Below, in pieces: positions 8,145-16,186 of a stretch of DNA of 42,227 nucleotides. The notes beneath the pieces are model-generated. The model was not told the origin of the DNA and ran no database searches. It worked only from the letters and a program-made list of their open reading frames with translations. The position numbers and the translations under genes are program-made. The number at the start of each line of letters is the position of its first letter. The first letter of the stretch is position 1. The DNA comes from Nostoc sp. KVJ20 (GTDB lineage Bacteria > Cyanobacteriota > Cyanobacteriia > Cyanobacteriales > Nostocaceae), in the NCBI RefSeq assembly GCF_001712795.1, contig NZ_KV757659.1, positions 1 through 42,227 of the forward strand. Reading direction: 5' to 3'.

Positions 8145-8613
8145 CGGATTCAGCAATCAGCACTACAGTGCGTTGTTCATTTTTAAACGCACGTCCCAAA
8201 GGCCCCAGTTTGATGTAATTGTCTAAATTCTCGACTTTGGAATTGCTAGCTTCCCCTATGCGAGCAAGTTGAGCATCGTGCAAACGACCAACAGCGTCGT
8301 AAGTGTAGAGTCTATCCCTGGCTCTAGTTGTAGACTTAATATACCAAGTTTCGTAGGGTAAACCCAACTCGTAAGCTACCGCCTGCGCTAAAGTGGTTTT
8401 ACCGCATCCCGGTTCACCTTTGAGCAATAGGGGACGTTTTTCTAAGAAAATGGCAAGATTAACAGCTCCGATGAGTTCGGGTGATGGTAAGTAAGGATAA
8501 AGCCCAGATTTTTGGCACTCCTGGGATGAAATTGGCTTGCCTGCATAATATTGCTTACCATTGGCGGTGAGTACACTTGCTAAATCAACCATTTCGCCAA
8601 GCCTCCTTCCCAA
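8137..8613 (-). pseudogene. MoxR-like AAA ATPase, truncated
   Basis: 158 residues; the likely original start is the internal ATG at 8592 (VDLASVLTANG). An N-terminal YPYLPSPELIGAVNLAIFLE precedes a perfect Walker A, GEPGCGKTT (K72). The frame then reads RTVVLIAESDA and stops, where an intact MoxR-type ATPase has a Walker B such as LIDEIDKAD and about 200 more residues. Walker B is thus corrupted and the sensor and lid regions are missing. In intact conflict clusters MoxR ATPases act with vWA and effector proteins. It overlaps the upstream trypsin frame by 34 bp. Confidence 0.7.
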
Positions 8614-9038
8614 CTCAAATCAAAGTGCGTGCAAATTTCTTCATAGACAAATTGAGGAATGCCGTTATCGGACTTTTCCCATAATCGCTGATAAGTTAAA
8701 TCAGCAGGGATCTGCAAATCACGAAAGACTTTCATATCCCTTAGCCAATCTTTTAAGATATCGGGTGGAAACAGACTAAGGGGTGGCAAGTAAAGGGGAA
8801 TTCGGGGATATTCCGCTTCATTAAATTCCTTTGCTAGCATGACTTGTGATTTACAAACACTACCACCGCTATGGTGAATACCAACCACCTGAAAATCATC
8901 ATCGAAAACAGGCGACCCCGATGAACCTGGTTCTGTACTAGTAGTATATTGCAATACTTTATTATCGGTGTAAGCAACAAAGTTATTCTGTATGGAAATT
9001 TTCTTCAAATGACCGCCAGGATGTTGAATAATTGCCAC
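8580..9038 (-). pseudogene. Trypsin-like peptidase, C-terminal half
   Basis: 152 residues. IIQHPGG, then TEPGSSGSPVFDDDFQVVGI and HHSGG are the strands around the catalytic Ser (S40) of trypsin-fold proteases of the cyanobacterial conflict type. The domain's N-terminal barrel with the catalytic His and Asp is absent: the frame begins just upstream of the Ser half. A tail of about 80 residues follows (RIPLYLPPLSLFPPDILKDW). It overlaps the effector-associated-domain frame (9005-9355) in a different phase, so the two were probably one gene whose middle was deleted. Confidence 0.7.
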
Positions 9039-9355
9039 GCGGTCATTAATTTACTTACGATAAAGTCTTTATCTTCATCCCCAGTGTAAGGCTGAATATA
9101 GTTGAGGAAGACAGCGAGGGCTTCTTTATCGTAAGCAACTCGTCCAAATTGAGCTAAAAATCGCACCACTTCCACAGAAACACCCATCGGCGCACCATCT
9201 AAATCTAACCGCGCCAGGATAATATCTGCTTGGGACACACCCTGTAATGCACCTGCGACTAAACGACGGCGATCGCGCACGTTAGCAAAGTCGGGTAAAT
9301 TCTGTACGATGCGGGTAAGGCACTGGAAGTCAGGTGTGGATAGCTGTACGGTCAC
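9005..9355 (-). pseudogene. Effector-associated domain (EAD) N-terminal fragment
   Basis: 116 residues from GTG 9355. LPDFANVRDRRRLVAGAL, then VEVVRFLAQFGRVAYDKEAL and AVFLNYI match the helical pattern of effector-associated domains, death-fold-like adaptors that tether proteases, CHAT or caspase effectors to MoxR/STAND partners. I do not resolve which EAD type. After LMTA the frame runs into the trypsin half out of phase and stops at 9005. On its own it could still fold as an adaptor, but the fused protease is broken. Confidence 0.65.
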
Positions 9356-9357
9356 GG

Positions 9358-9519
9358 TTACTGTATCCTATAAAACTGATGTTTATCTGGGTTAACCTGC
9401 AATCTCCCATCTATATTGTTGGCTGGAAAGCGCTTGACTCGGAAATTCCCGTGGGTTTCTAGAAGTTGAGCGATCGCTTCTGCGTTGGATGCAGGAGTTA
9501 TTAAGTTCTTCTTGCTGGG
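9358..9519 (-). pseudogene. Fragment of a third caspase-like gene
   Basis: Minus-strand reading of 9361-9519 gives KNLITPASNAEAIAQLLETH, then GNFRVKRFPANNIDGRLQVN and PDKHQFYRIQ before TAA 9358-9360. It aligns with residues 26-70 of the intact caspase at 9553-13893 (KNLITPAVDAEKIAQLLE, FRVIRLPA, GKLQVDPNK). There is no start codon and no catalytic region. It abuts the EAD frame directly, marking a recombination scar. Confidence 0.75.
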
Positions 9520-9552
9520 CTAATAATTTAACAGTCGAGTACTTATCTTAAT

Positions 9553-12500
9553 TTATGCACTTTTATCATTAGTAAGTATTCGTAAACTTTTGGCACAAGA
9601 ACCTTGTGCTTCTTGCTTAACTTCCACTTCTACACGAGAACCTTTTTGCAGTTTAAAAATATACTTGATTGAATCTTCTGTCAAATATATATCATCACTG
9701 CCATCATCAGGAGCAATAAATCCATAAAGTTTCCCTTGCTTACTTGTTTTGATAAATTTGACTGTTCCTTTTTTTAAAGGATTTGGATTTACTAGTTCAT
9801 TGCAAAGTTCAACAACAATTTGGTTGTCGGGATAAATGGCAATCTCAAGAGCACGTTGACAATAATTAATAGCTTCTTCACGCTTCCCTAACCACACCAA
9901 AATATCTGTTAATTGTGAAGTGACTTTGATTAACCCTCTACTATTTGTCAATTTCTCATTTATCTCAAAACATAAGCGAAATTTTTCAGCCGCCTGCGTA
10001 ATATCTCCATGTACTAGTAGAGCCTCACCGATAGCAGCATGAACTGTTGCTGAATACATCTGGTCACTAAGTTTAATGCTTTCTCTAAAAAAAGTAAGAG
10101 CTAATTGAAAGTTCTCTTCTCCTCCTTTTTTATGAATAACTTTACCTAAACTGTTAAGTACTATTGCCTGCTGTTTTTTATCATCTAGTTTCACAAATAG
10201 CTCATAACAGCGTCGCAAAATCATTTCAATATTATGTATTTTTTGCGTTTCTCTATTAGCAGATACATATGAAACATAACCATTGCATAAAAAAAGTATA
10301 TAATCAAGTAAGCTCTTTTTTAAAATACTTTTTAATAATTGCTTGTTATCTGTTCCCTCTGCAAATGTGACCAGATGCTCTAATGATTGGATAGCTTCCT
10401 CTATTCTTCCTTGCTGCTGGTACAATCCAGCTAATCGCTTTAAGGTAATTGTTAACGAATACTTGTCATCAATTTCTTGTTCAATGGCGATCGCATCCTC
10501 CAAAGATTGGACGGCTTCCTCTATTCTTCTTTGCTTTTGGTACAACCCACCTAACTGAGTTAGAGTAATTGCTAACTGTTGTTTATCGTCAGTTTCTTTG
10601 GCAATAGCGATCGCACGTTTAAATGATTTGATGGCTTCATCAATTCGTTCTTCTTCCTGGTAAAACCCACCTAGCTGAGTTAGTATAATTGCCAATTGTT
10701 GTTTATTACCAGTTTTCTTGGCAATGGCGATCGCATCCTTAAAGGATTGGATGGCTTCCTCTATTCTTCCTCGCTTTTGGTACAACCCACCTAGCTGAGT
10801 CAGTATAATTGCCAACTGTTGCTTATTATCAGTTTTCTTGGCAATGGCGATCGCATCCTTAAAGGATTGGATGGCTTCCTCTATTCTTCCTTGCTTTTGG
10901 TACAACCCACCTAACTGAGTTAGAGTAATAGCTAATGACTGCTTGTTATCCGTTTCCTCATCAATTGTTAGTCGATACTCAAAGGATTGGACAGCTTCAT
11001 CAATTCGTCCTTGTTCTTGGTATAACCCACCTAACTGACTCAGAGTAATTGCCAATTGTTGTTTATTGTCAGTTTCTTGTGCAATTGTAATTGCACGTTC
11101 AAAGGATTTGATGGCTTGATCAATTCGTCCTTGCTGCTGGTACAACCCACCCAAAAGGTTTGATTTTATTATGAGGTTGCGTTTGTCATCCAGTTTCTCC
11201 TCAATAGCTGCGCTTTCTTGAATCGCTTTTATTGCCTCATCAAGTTTTCCCTGTTTCCGTAAAACTCCACCCAGACTATTTAATGTTATTAGTAAACCGC
11301 GTTGGTATCCCAATTCCTTAAAAACGGCATAACTGCGCTCTAGATTATAGAAAGCTTCATTTAAGCGATTTTGCTCCAGAAAGACCATTCCTAAGTTGTG
11401 CAGTACGAAAGCTGTATGACGTTTATCATTTAACTGCTCAGAGATAGCGTAACTGCGGTTTAAAATTTCCTCGGCTTCGTTGAGGCTTCCCTGTCGTCGC
11501 AGTAACCCACCCAAACTATTCAGTATTATCGTCAAACCTTCTTGATTATTAAGTTGTTCCTCAATCCCTACAGCACGCTTGAAGACTCTAACAGCTTCAT
11601 CAAATTTTCCTTGCCGCATTAATATACCACCCAGGGTATTGAGCCACTTTGCCTCAGAAAGTTGACGAGTTGATTCTTCCTCGATTTTGTCCAAGACTTT
11701 TGAGATCAGATCAGATTTGATAAGTTCTTCTGCGGCTGACCATTTTCCTTGTAAAGATAAATATTTTGCTTGCTGAATCCGAAATTTTATAACTTTTTCC
11801 CAATCTTCATTACTTTCTGCTAATTTTTCAAATCCCAGCATGAAATCAACAGCCTCTTCCCAATAACCATACTGCTCAAAAAATGGTTGTAGGCAAACAG
11901 CAAAGTTATATTTGTCTGTTTCTTGAAACTTTGATGTGATTTTTTGTTGCTGCAACCACTGGGCAGCCAGAATAATCTCATCTAATTCTGCTGCGATTTC
12001 TTTTGCAACTACAGGATTGATTTCCCTGTTGATAAACTGAATAAAATATTCACTATGTCTTGCTGCTGCTTCCTCTTGTAAACCTAGCTCAATCGCCTTT
12101 TCCGTGGCAAACTGATGGATCAGTGGATGAAATACAAAGCGGTCTTTCTCGACTTCAGAATAGTTAATTAGCGACAGCCGATAAAGTTTGCTCAGGTAAT
12201 CTTCAGTAGCGTACTCATCACAACCAGTTGCCACCATTGCAGTTAATAAAGAAAAACCATTTTTGGCACAAACACTTAAGCAAGCAAAAAAATCTATTTC
12301 ATCTGGCTGTAAATACGCCAAACTCACTGAAAAACAAGCAAATAGATCCAAATGTTCAGAGTCGCCAAACTTGATCCGTGCTATTTGCCGTTCTTCTGTT
12401 AATCTCTTGGCATGGCGAGCAAGACTACGCCATTCATCTAGGCTTAATTGTGAACCGATGATTTTAATAGCGATGGGCAAATAACCCACTAGTTCGATCA

Positions 12501-13893
12501 TCTGTCGGGCTGCCTCTGGTTCTGCTTGTACACGTTTTCTGTCTATAAGCTTTTCTAACAGCAACAGTGCATCAGCTTCAGGAAGCGGAGGAAGGTTAAT
12601 TCTAGACTCGTTGGGAATCTCTAGGGAAATTGCTAGTCCGCGATCGCGTGTTGTTACAATTACAGCACATCTGTTTCCACCAGGGCGCAATTGCCGAATA
12701 CTATCGTTTTCTGCATTATCAAAAATCAACAGCATACTTCTATCTGCAAACACCTCTTGCATAATGGTTGCTGCGTCTCGTTCGTCTTCTAGATCAATTT
12801 CTTTGTCAAACTTGCGAACAAACTCACGGGCTATAGTATTCACATCCTTACCGTCAACCCGCAAACCAATTACCCCATCGGGAAAATCTGCTTTGTGTAT
12901 TGTCGCAAAATGACAGGCGAGGGCTGATTTACCAATACCTCCTACACCTGTTAACCCAGCAATGCTGCAAAATTTCGTTCCTTGGGGCTTTAAAAGTAAG
13001 TCTTCAAGTTGCTTTAATTCCTGATCTCGTCCTGTAAATTTTGATACGTCTAATTCTAATTGAGGTAAAACAAGTGGTATTTTATGCTCTAGAGATTTAT
13101 TGGTGTCTGATTGCTGATTAATGCTAGGCTGACTTTTGCCTTTAATCAGTCGGATTTCTTGATCGGGAGTTCTGATTTGTGGCAGTTGGGGTATTTTTGT
13201 TTCTGCGTAATATTTTTTTAGCTGGGTGTCTACAAAAACTCCCAAAGTACGGGCTGTTATCCAACTGTGATGGTCAATTTTATCAGAATCAAGTCCCTCA
13301 ATGAGCGCTCCTGAGAGTACACCATGTTGACCATCGAATCGCTCGTAAGCTACTTCCGAACTGTGAGAAGCTGCTATTAAAAAGCGGTTGTGTGCATTGG
13401 GAAATTCATTCTCTTTAAAATTTAGTAATTCACCGCCATAGCAGCAATCTATCCAGATTATTTGCTCTTTAACAGGACTTTGCTCGATTATTTCCCACAA
13501 ATCTCGCAGTAGTAGACCATTCCATTTTTTTGACTGAGGATTAGCATCGCTAGTTGCTAAAAGCGTTTTCTTTAAAGTTCCTAAAGGCTCCTTTAACCCA
13601 TGTCCGGCAAAAAATAATAGTGCTGTGTCTAAATCTTCTGATGTTAAAAATAGCTTGGTAATAGCTTCTAATAATTCATCCTTAGAGACTGGTTTATTTG
13701 GATCAACCTGCAATTTACCATTTATTCTGCTTGCGGGAAGTCGGATCACCCGAAAATCCTGATCGGCTTCTAAAAGTTGAGCGATTTTTTCGGCATCTAC
13801 CGCAGGAGTTATTAAGTTTTTGGCTTTGCTAGTTGATGTATCCTTTAAACTAGGATACAAATTTATACCGACTACCAGTGCATCTCTTCTCAT
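9553..13893 (-). CDS. Caspase-NB-ARC-TPR-cold-shock domain protein
   Basis: 1446 residues. Residues 1-255 form a caspase/metacaspase-like peptidase with catalytic His98 (FFAGHG) and Cys151 (IDCCYGGE). About 285-560 is an NB-ARC STAND NTPase: TGRDQELKQLEDLL, Walker A GVGGIGKS (K322), Walker B LLIFDNAEN, VIVTTRDR, and GYLPIAI in the GLPLA position. A winged-helix/linker region follows. About 745-1180 holds eleven 40-residue TPRs (consensus LTQLGGLYQKQGRIEEAIQS), then two or three divergent ones. Residues 1375-1439 form a cold-shock (OB-fold) domain: KGTVKFIK, YGFIAPDDGSDDIYL, VEVEV. By family logic, TPR ligand sensing drives NTP-dependent assembly and proteolysis. The nucleic-acid-binding tail is unusual. 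It shares a 61-bp spacer with the divergent CHAT gene. Confidence 0.9.
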   Translation of the reverse strand: MRRDALVVGINLYPSLKDTSTSKAKNLITPAVDAEKIAQLLEADQDFRVIRLPASRINGKLQVDPNKPVSKDELLEAITKLFLTSEDLDTALLFFAGHGLKEPLGTLKKTLLATSDANPQSKKWNGLLLRDLWEIIEQSPVKEQIIWIDCCYGGELLNFKENEFPNAHNRFLIAASHSSEVAYERFDGQHGVLSGALIEGLDSDKIDHHSWITARTLGVFVDTQLKKYYAETKIPQLPQIRTPDQEIRLIKGKSQPSINQQSDTNKSLEHKIPLVLPQLELDVSKFTGRDQELKQLEDLLLKPQGTKFCSIAGLTGVGGIGKSALACHFATIHKADFPDGVIGLRVDGKDVNTIAREFVRKFDKEIDLEDERDAATIMQEVFADRSMLLIFDNAENDSIRQLRPGGNRCAVIVTTRDRGLAISLEIPNESRINLPPLPEADALLLLEKLIDRKRVQAEPEAARQMIELVGYLPIAIKIIGSQLSLDEWRSLARHAKRLTEERQIARIKFGDSEHLDLFACFSVSLAYLQPDEIDFFACLSVCAKNGFSLLTAMVATGCDEYATEDYLSKLYRLSLINYSEVEKDRFVFHPLIHQFATEKAIELGLQEEAAARHSEYFIQFINREINPVVAKEIAAELDEIILAAQWLQQQKITSKFQETDKYNFAVCLQPFFEQYGYWEEAVDFMLGFEKLAESNEDWEKVIKFRIQQAKYLSLQGKWSAAEELIKSDLISKVLDKIEEESTRQLSEAKWLNTLGGILMRQGKFDEAVRVFKRAVGIEEQLNNQEGLTIILNSLGGLLRRQGSLNEAEEILNRSYAISEQLNDKRHTAFVLHNLGMVFLEQNRLNEAFYNLERSYAVFKELGYQRGLLITLNSLGGVLRKQGKLDEAIKAIQESAAIEEKLDDKRNLIIKSNLLGGLYQQQGRIDQAIKSFERAITIAQETDNKQQLAITLSQLGGLYQEQGRIDEAVQSFEYRLTIDEETDNKQSLAITLTQLGGLYQKQGRIEEAIQSFKDAIAIAKKTDNKQQLAIILTQLGGLYQKRGRIEEAIQSFKDAIAIAKKTGNKQQLAIILTQLGGFYQEEERIDEAIKSFKRAIAIAKETDDKQQLAITLTQLGGLYQKQRRIEEAVQSLEDAIAIEQEIDDKYSLTITLKRLAGLYQQQGRIEEAIQSLEHLVTFAEGTDNKQLLKSILKKSLLDYILFLCNGYVSYVSANRETQKIHNIEMILRRCYELFVKLDDKKQQAIVLNSLGKVIHKKGGEENFQLALTFFRESIKLSDQMYSATVHAAIGEALLVHGDITQAAEKFRLCFEINEKLTNSRGLIKVTSQLTDILVWLGKREEAINYCQRALEIAIYPDNQIVVELCNELVNPNPLKKGTVKFIKTSKQGKLYGFIAPDDGSDDIYLTEDSIKYIFKLQKGSRVEVEVKQEAQGSCAKSLRILTNDKSA
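10331..11650 (-). repeat. In-gene 120-bp tandem repeats encoding TPRs
   Basis: Eleven repeats in exact 120-bp register. The most alike neighbours, 10681-10800 and 10801-10920, differ at only about 6 of 120 positions by eye. HIP1 octamers sit at the same place in four consecutive units (10487, 10607, 10727, 10847). The outer units are much more divergent, so the middle of the array was expanded recently. Confidence 0.85.
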
Positions 13894-13954
13894 GATATAT
13901 GAAATTCTTATATAAATTGATTTTAAGTGAATTCACTGTTTTAGGTTGTGAAAA
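13894..13954. promoter_or_regulatory. Divergent promoter region between caspase and CHAT genes
   Basis: Only 61 bp separate the two start codons. It is AT-rich, with TATATAA-like hexamers facing both ways (TATATGAAATTCTTATATAA). The two genes must share control sequences here. No specific operator can be named. Confidence 0.45.
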
Positions 13955-16171
13955 ATGCAAACTACGTCGATGAATTCCTCTGTGAACAAGGTCTTACTGG
14001 CTCTGTTATTGGCTTTAAGAGAACCCGAAGTTTCTCTGAGTAACGATGAGCGATCGCTTCTGCAAGATATCGGGCAACAACTACAGCTACTGACTGATTC
14101 TGATGACTGGGAATTTATAGAAGAACAGTTGACGGCTATAATTCAGACTAATTCCGTCTTAAATCGCTTTTTCCAGTCTAACAAAGTAAAATTAGATGCT
14201 TTAAACCGTCAAATCCCACAAGAATTTCTTCCTAGCCTTGATGAATTAGAACAGCATATTTTTGGAGAGTCAAAAGAGGTCAAAACTTTCGACGGTGGGT
14301 TCAAAGGTAACGTCCAATCTGAGTTACTTATTAGCCTCACGGGTACTATCTTTAACACCGATAAGCCAGACCAAACGGTAAAACAGCAAACTTTTATCCA
14401 AAATATTGATGAATTTACTAAAAACTACCGTTTTTTTAATACCTATTTTGCTAACCCTGACGATGCCTGCGAGGGGCTACGCCATCTCATAACTGTTCCA
14501 CCCAGCGAACCCTTAATTCACGGACAGACTTATTTATTACTTGTAGACATCAGCCCGGAACGAAAAGGAATAGAGAGTGAGCCGACTCCATTTCCAGATC
14601 AAGCCCTGGCTCAGGTGTGGAATGACTCGGAATCCCTACCTCTAGATTTAGTGGTGGCTTCTAAGGACTTTAACATTGATACAACAGTCAAAAAGCTAAC
14701 CCTACCCCGCAGTGGTGCATCAGACAGTGTACAGTTCACCGTTAAACCTAACTTATTTGAAGGTCGAGGCTACATTCAGGTGGACTTGTTATATCGCGGA
14801 TATTTGCTTCAGTCAAAGCAACTTGCAGTCCTCATCATCCCCGTAGCAGGGGCAGAAATCCCAGAATCACTGCGCCCACCTCAAACTGCTACCATTACCT
14901 TTACTACCACTGACTTGCTGACTCATGACAAGCTAGCACTGCTTCCTGAGCGATTCTTAACTGTAGATGTACAAGTTGATACACGGGATGGTAGCACTGA
15001 TCTGCGCTTTCTGGACAGAACACAGGGAAATCAAGAATTAGTATCTTATAGTACAAATTTACAATCTGGGCTGGGAAGTGCGATCGCTAGAGTGCGGCAA
15101 AAATTGCACTCAATGGCGGCGACAAAAGAGGGTTATCAGTTTAAAACCCAAGGCGATATGGAGCTGCTGAATACCTGGCTACCTCAGTTAGCCGATGCTG
15201 GACGATATTTATATCGCTCATTACTCCCCGAAAATAAAGGTCGAACGTTAGGTGAAGACAATGGCGAAAAATTACGCGCCGCCTTAAAACCCGATAGCGT
15301 CATCCAAGTCAACCCGATTAACCCAATTTTAGGATTGGGAAAGTCAACAATCCCTTGGGCGTTGCTATACGAGCGTAAGGTAATGACCAGTAAAGAAGTT
15401 CATGTCTGCGAAGAATTTCTCCATCACGACATCGACTGTACTGACTGTCCTTTTAAGGATAATTACAAAGTTGTTTGCCCCCATGCTTTTTGGGGCTACC
15501 GCTATGCTATCGAGCAACTTCCAGCTTGGACAAGTGGCGAACTTTCTCAAACGCCTAGCCTTGTATGGCAAATTGCCAATAATCAACCTTTGAACATCAA
15601 TTTCAACGTCTGGCGGGATTTTAGGTTTTGGAAAAACCACCTGCCTAAAATTGAACAACTTGGTTACGTGAAAATGCTAGTAGCTGAAGAAATCATGGAA
15701 CTGGAGAATATTTGGGCAACTTACAGTTCTGATTTAGATATTGTGTACTTTTATTGTCACGGCGGTATAGATGCAATCGAAAATCTGCCCTACTTGCAAC
15801 TCAGCGATGACAAAATTTCCAGTAATTTTCTCGAAGCCTGCGAGGTAAATTGGCAGCATCGCCCTTTAGTCTTACTCAACGGCTGCGCTACTGGGGATTA
15901 TGGGCCGGAGAGTTACATCAGCTTAATTGATGACTTTCGCTCGGCTGGTGCTAGTGGCGTAATTGGTACGGAATGCCCTGTACCAGAATTATTTGCAGAA
16001 CTCTATGCCATTACTCTGCTAAAGCGAGTATTTCGCGGAGAACCTTTAGGACAAGCTATGCTGACAGTGCGTCGAGAAATGCTTCAGCAAAACCTCAATC
16101 CTTTGGGTTTAGTGTATTCATTATATGCTCCTTATGAGATTGCTTTAGCTCGTGCCATCGCCCATAATTAA
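13955..16171 (+). CDS. CHAT-domain (caspase-fold) protease
   Basis: 738 residues. The last 300 or so form a CHAT domain: FYCHGG with catalytic His602, LLNGCATGDYG with Cys644, and ASGVIGTECPVPELFAELYA. In front is a Cys-rich stretch, HVCEEFLHHDIDCTDCPF...CPHAFWGYRYAIEQ, of which the CPxxFWGxRxxIE end is common in CHAT proteins; the other Cys could bind metal. The N-terminal 100 residues are helical and unrecognised (SLSNDERSLLQDIGQQLQLL). Residues about 110-320 look beta-rich. No signal peptide, so cytoplasmic. The next gene starts 15 bp downstream, so the two are surely co-transcribed. The partner suggests a membrane-linked role. Confidence 0.85.
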   Translation: MQTTSMNSSVNKVLLALLLALREPEVSLSNDERSLLQDIGQQLQLLTDSDDWEFIEEQLTAIIQTNSVLNRFFQSNKVKLDALNRQIPQEFLPSLDELEQHIFGESKEVKTFDGGFKGNVQSELLISLTGTIFNTDKPDQTVKQQTFIQNIDEFTKNYRFFNTYFANPDDACEGLRHLITVPPSEPLIHGQTYLLLVDISPERKGIESEPTPFPDQALAQVWNDSESLPLDLVVASKDFNIDTTVKKLTLPRSGASDSVQFTVKPNLFEGRGYIQVDLLYRGYLLQSKQLAVLIIPVAGAEIPESLRPPQTATITFTTTDLLTHDKLALLPERFLTVDVQVDTRDGSTDLRFLDRTQGNQELVSYSTNLQSGLGSAIARVRQKLHSMAATKEGYQFKTQGDMELLNTWLPQLADAGRYLYRSLLPENKGRTLGEDNGEKLRAALKPDSVIQVNPINPILGLGKSTIPWALLYERKVMTSKEVHVCEEFLHHDIDCTDCPFKDNYKVVCPHAFWGYRYAIEQLPAWTSGELSQTPSLVWQIANNQPLNINFNVWRDFRFWKNHLPKIEQLGYVKMLVAEEIMELENIWATYSSDLDIVYFYCHGGIDAIENLPYLQLSDDKISSNFLEACEVNWQHRPLVLLNGCATGDYGPESYISLIDDFRSAGASGVIGTECPVPELFAELYAITLLKRVFRGEPLGQAMLTVRREMLQQNLNPLGLVYSLYAPYEIALARAIAHN

Positions 16172-16186
16172 CTGCTTGACCTACTC

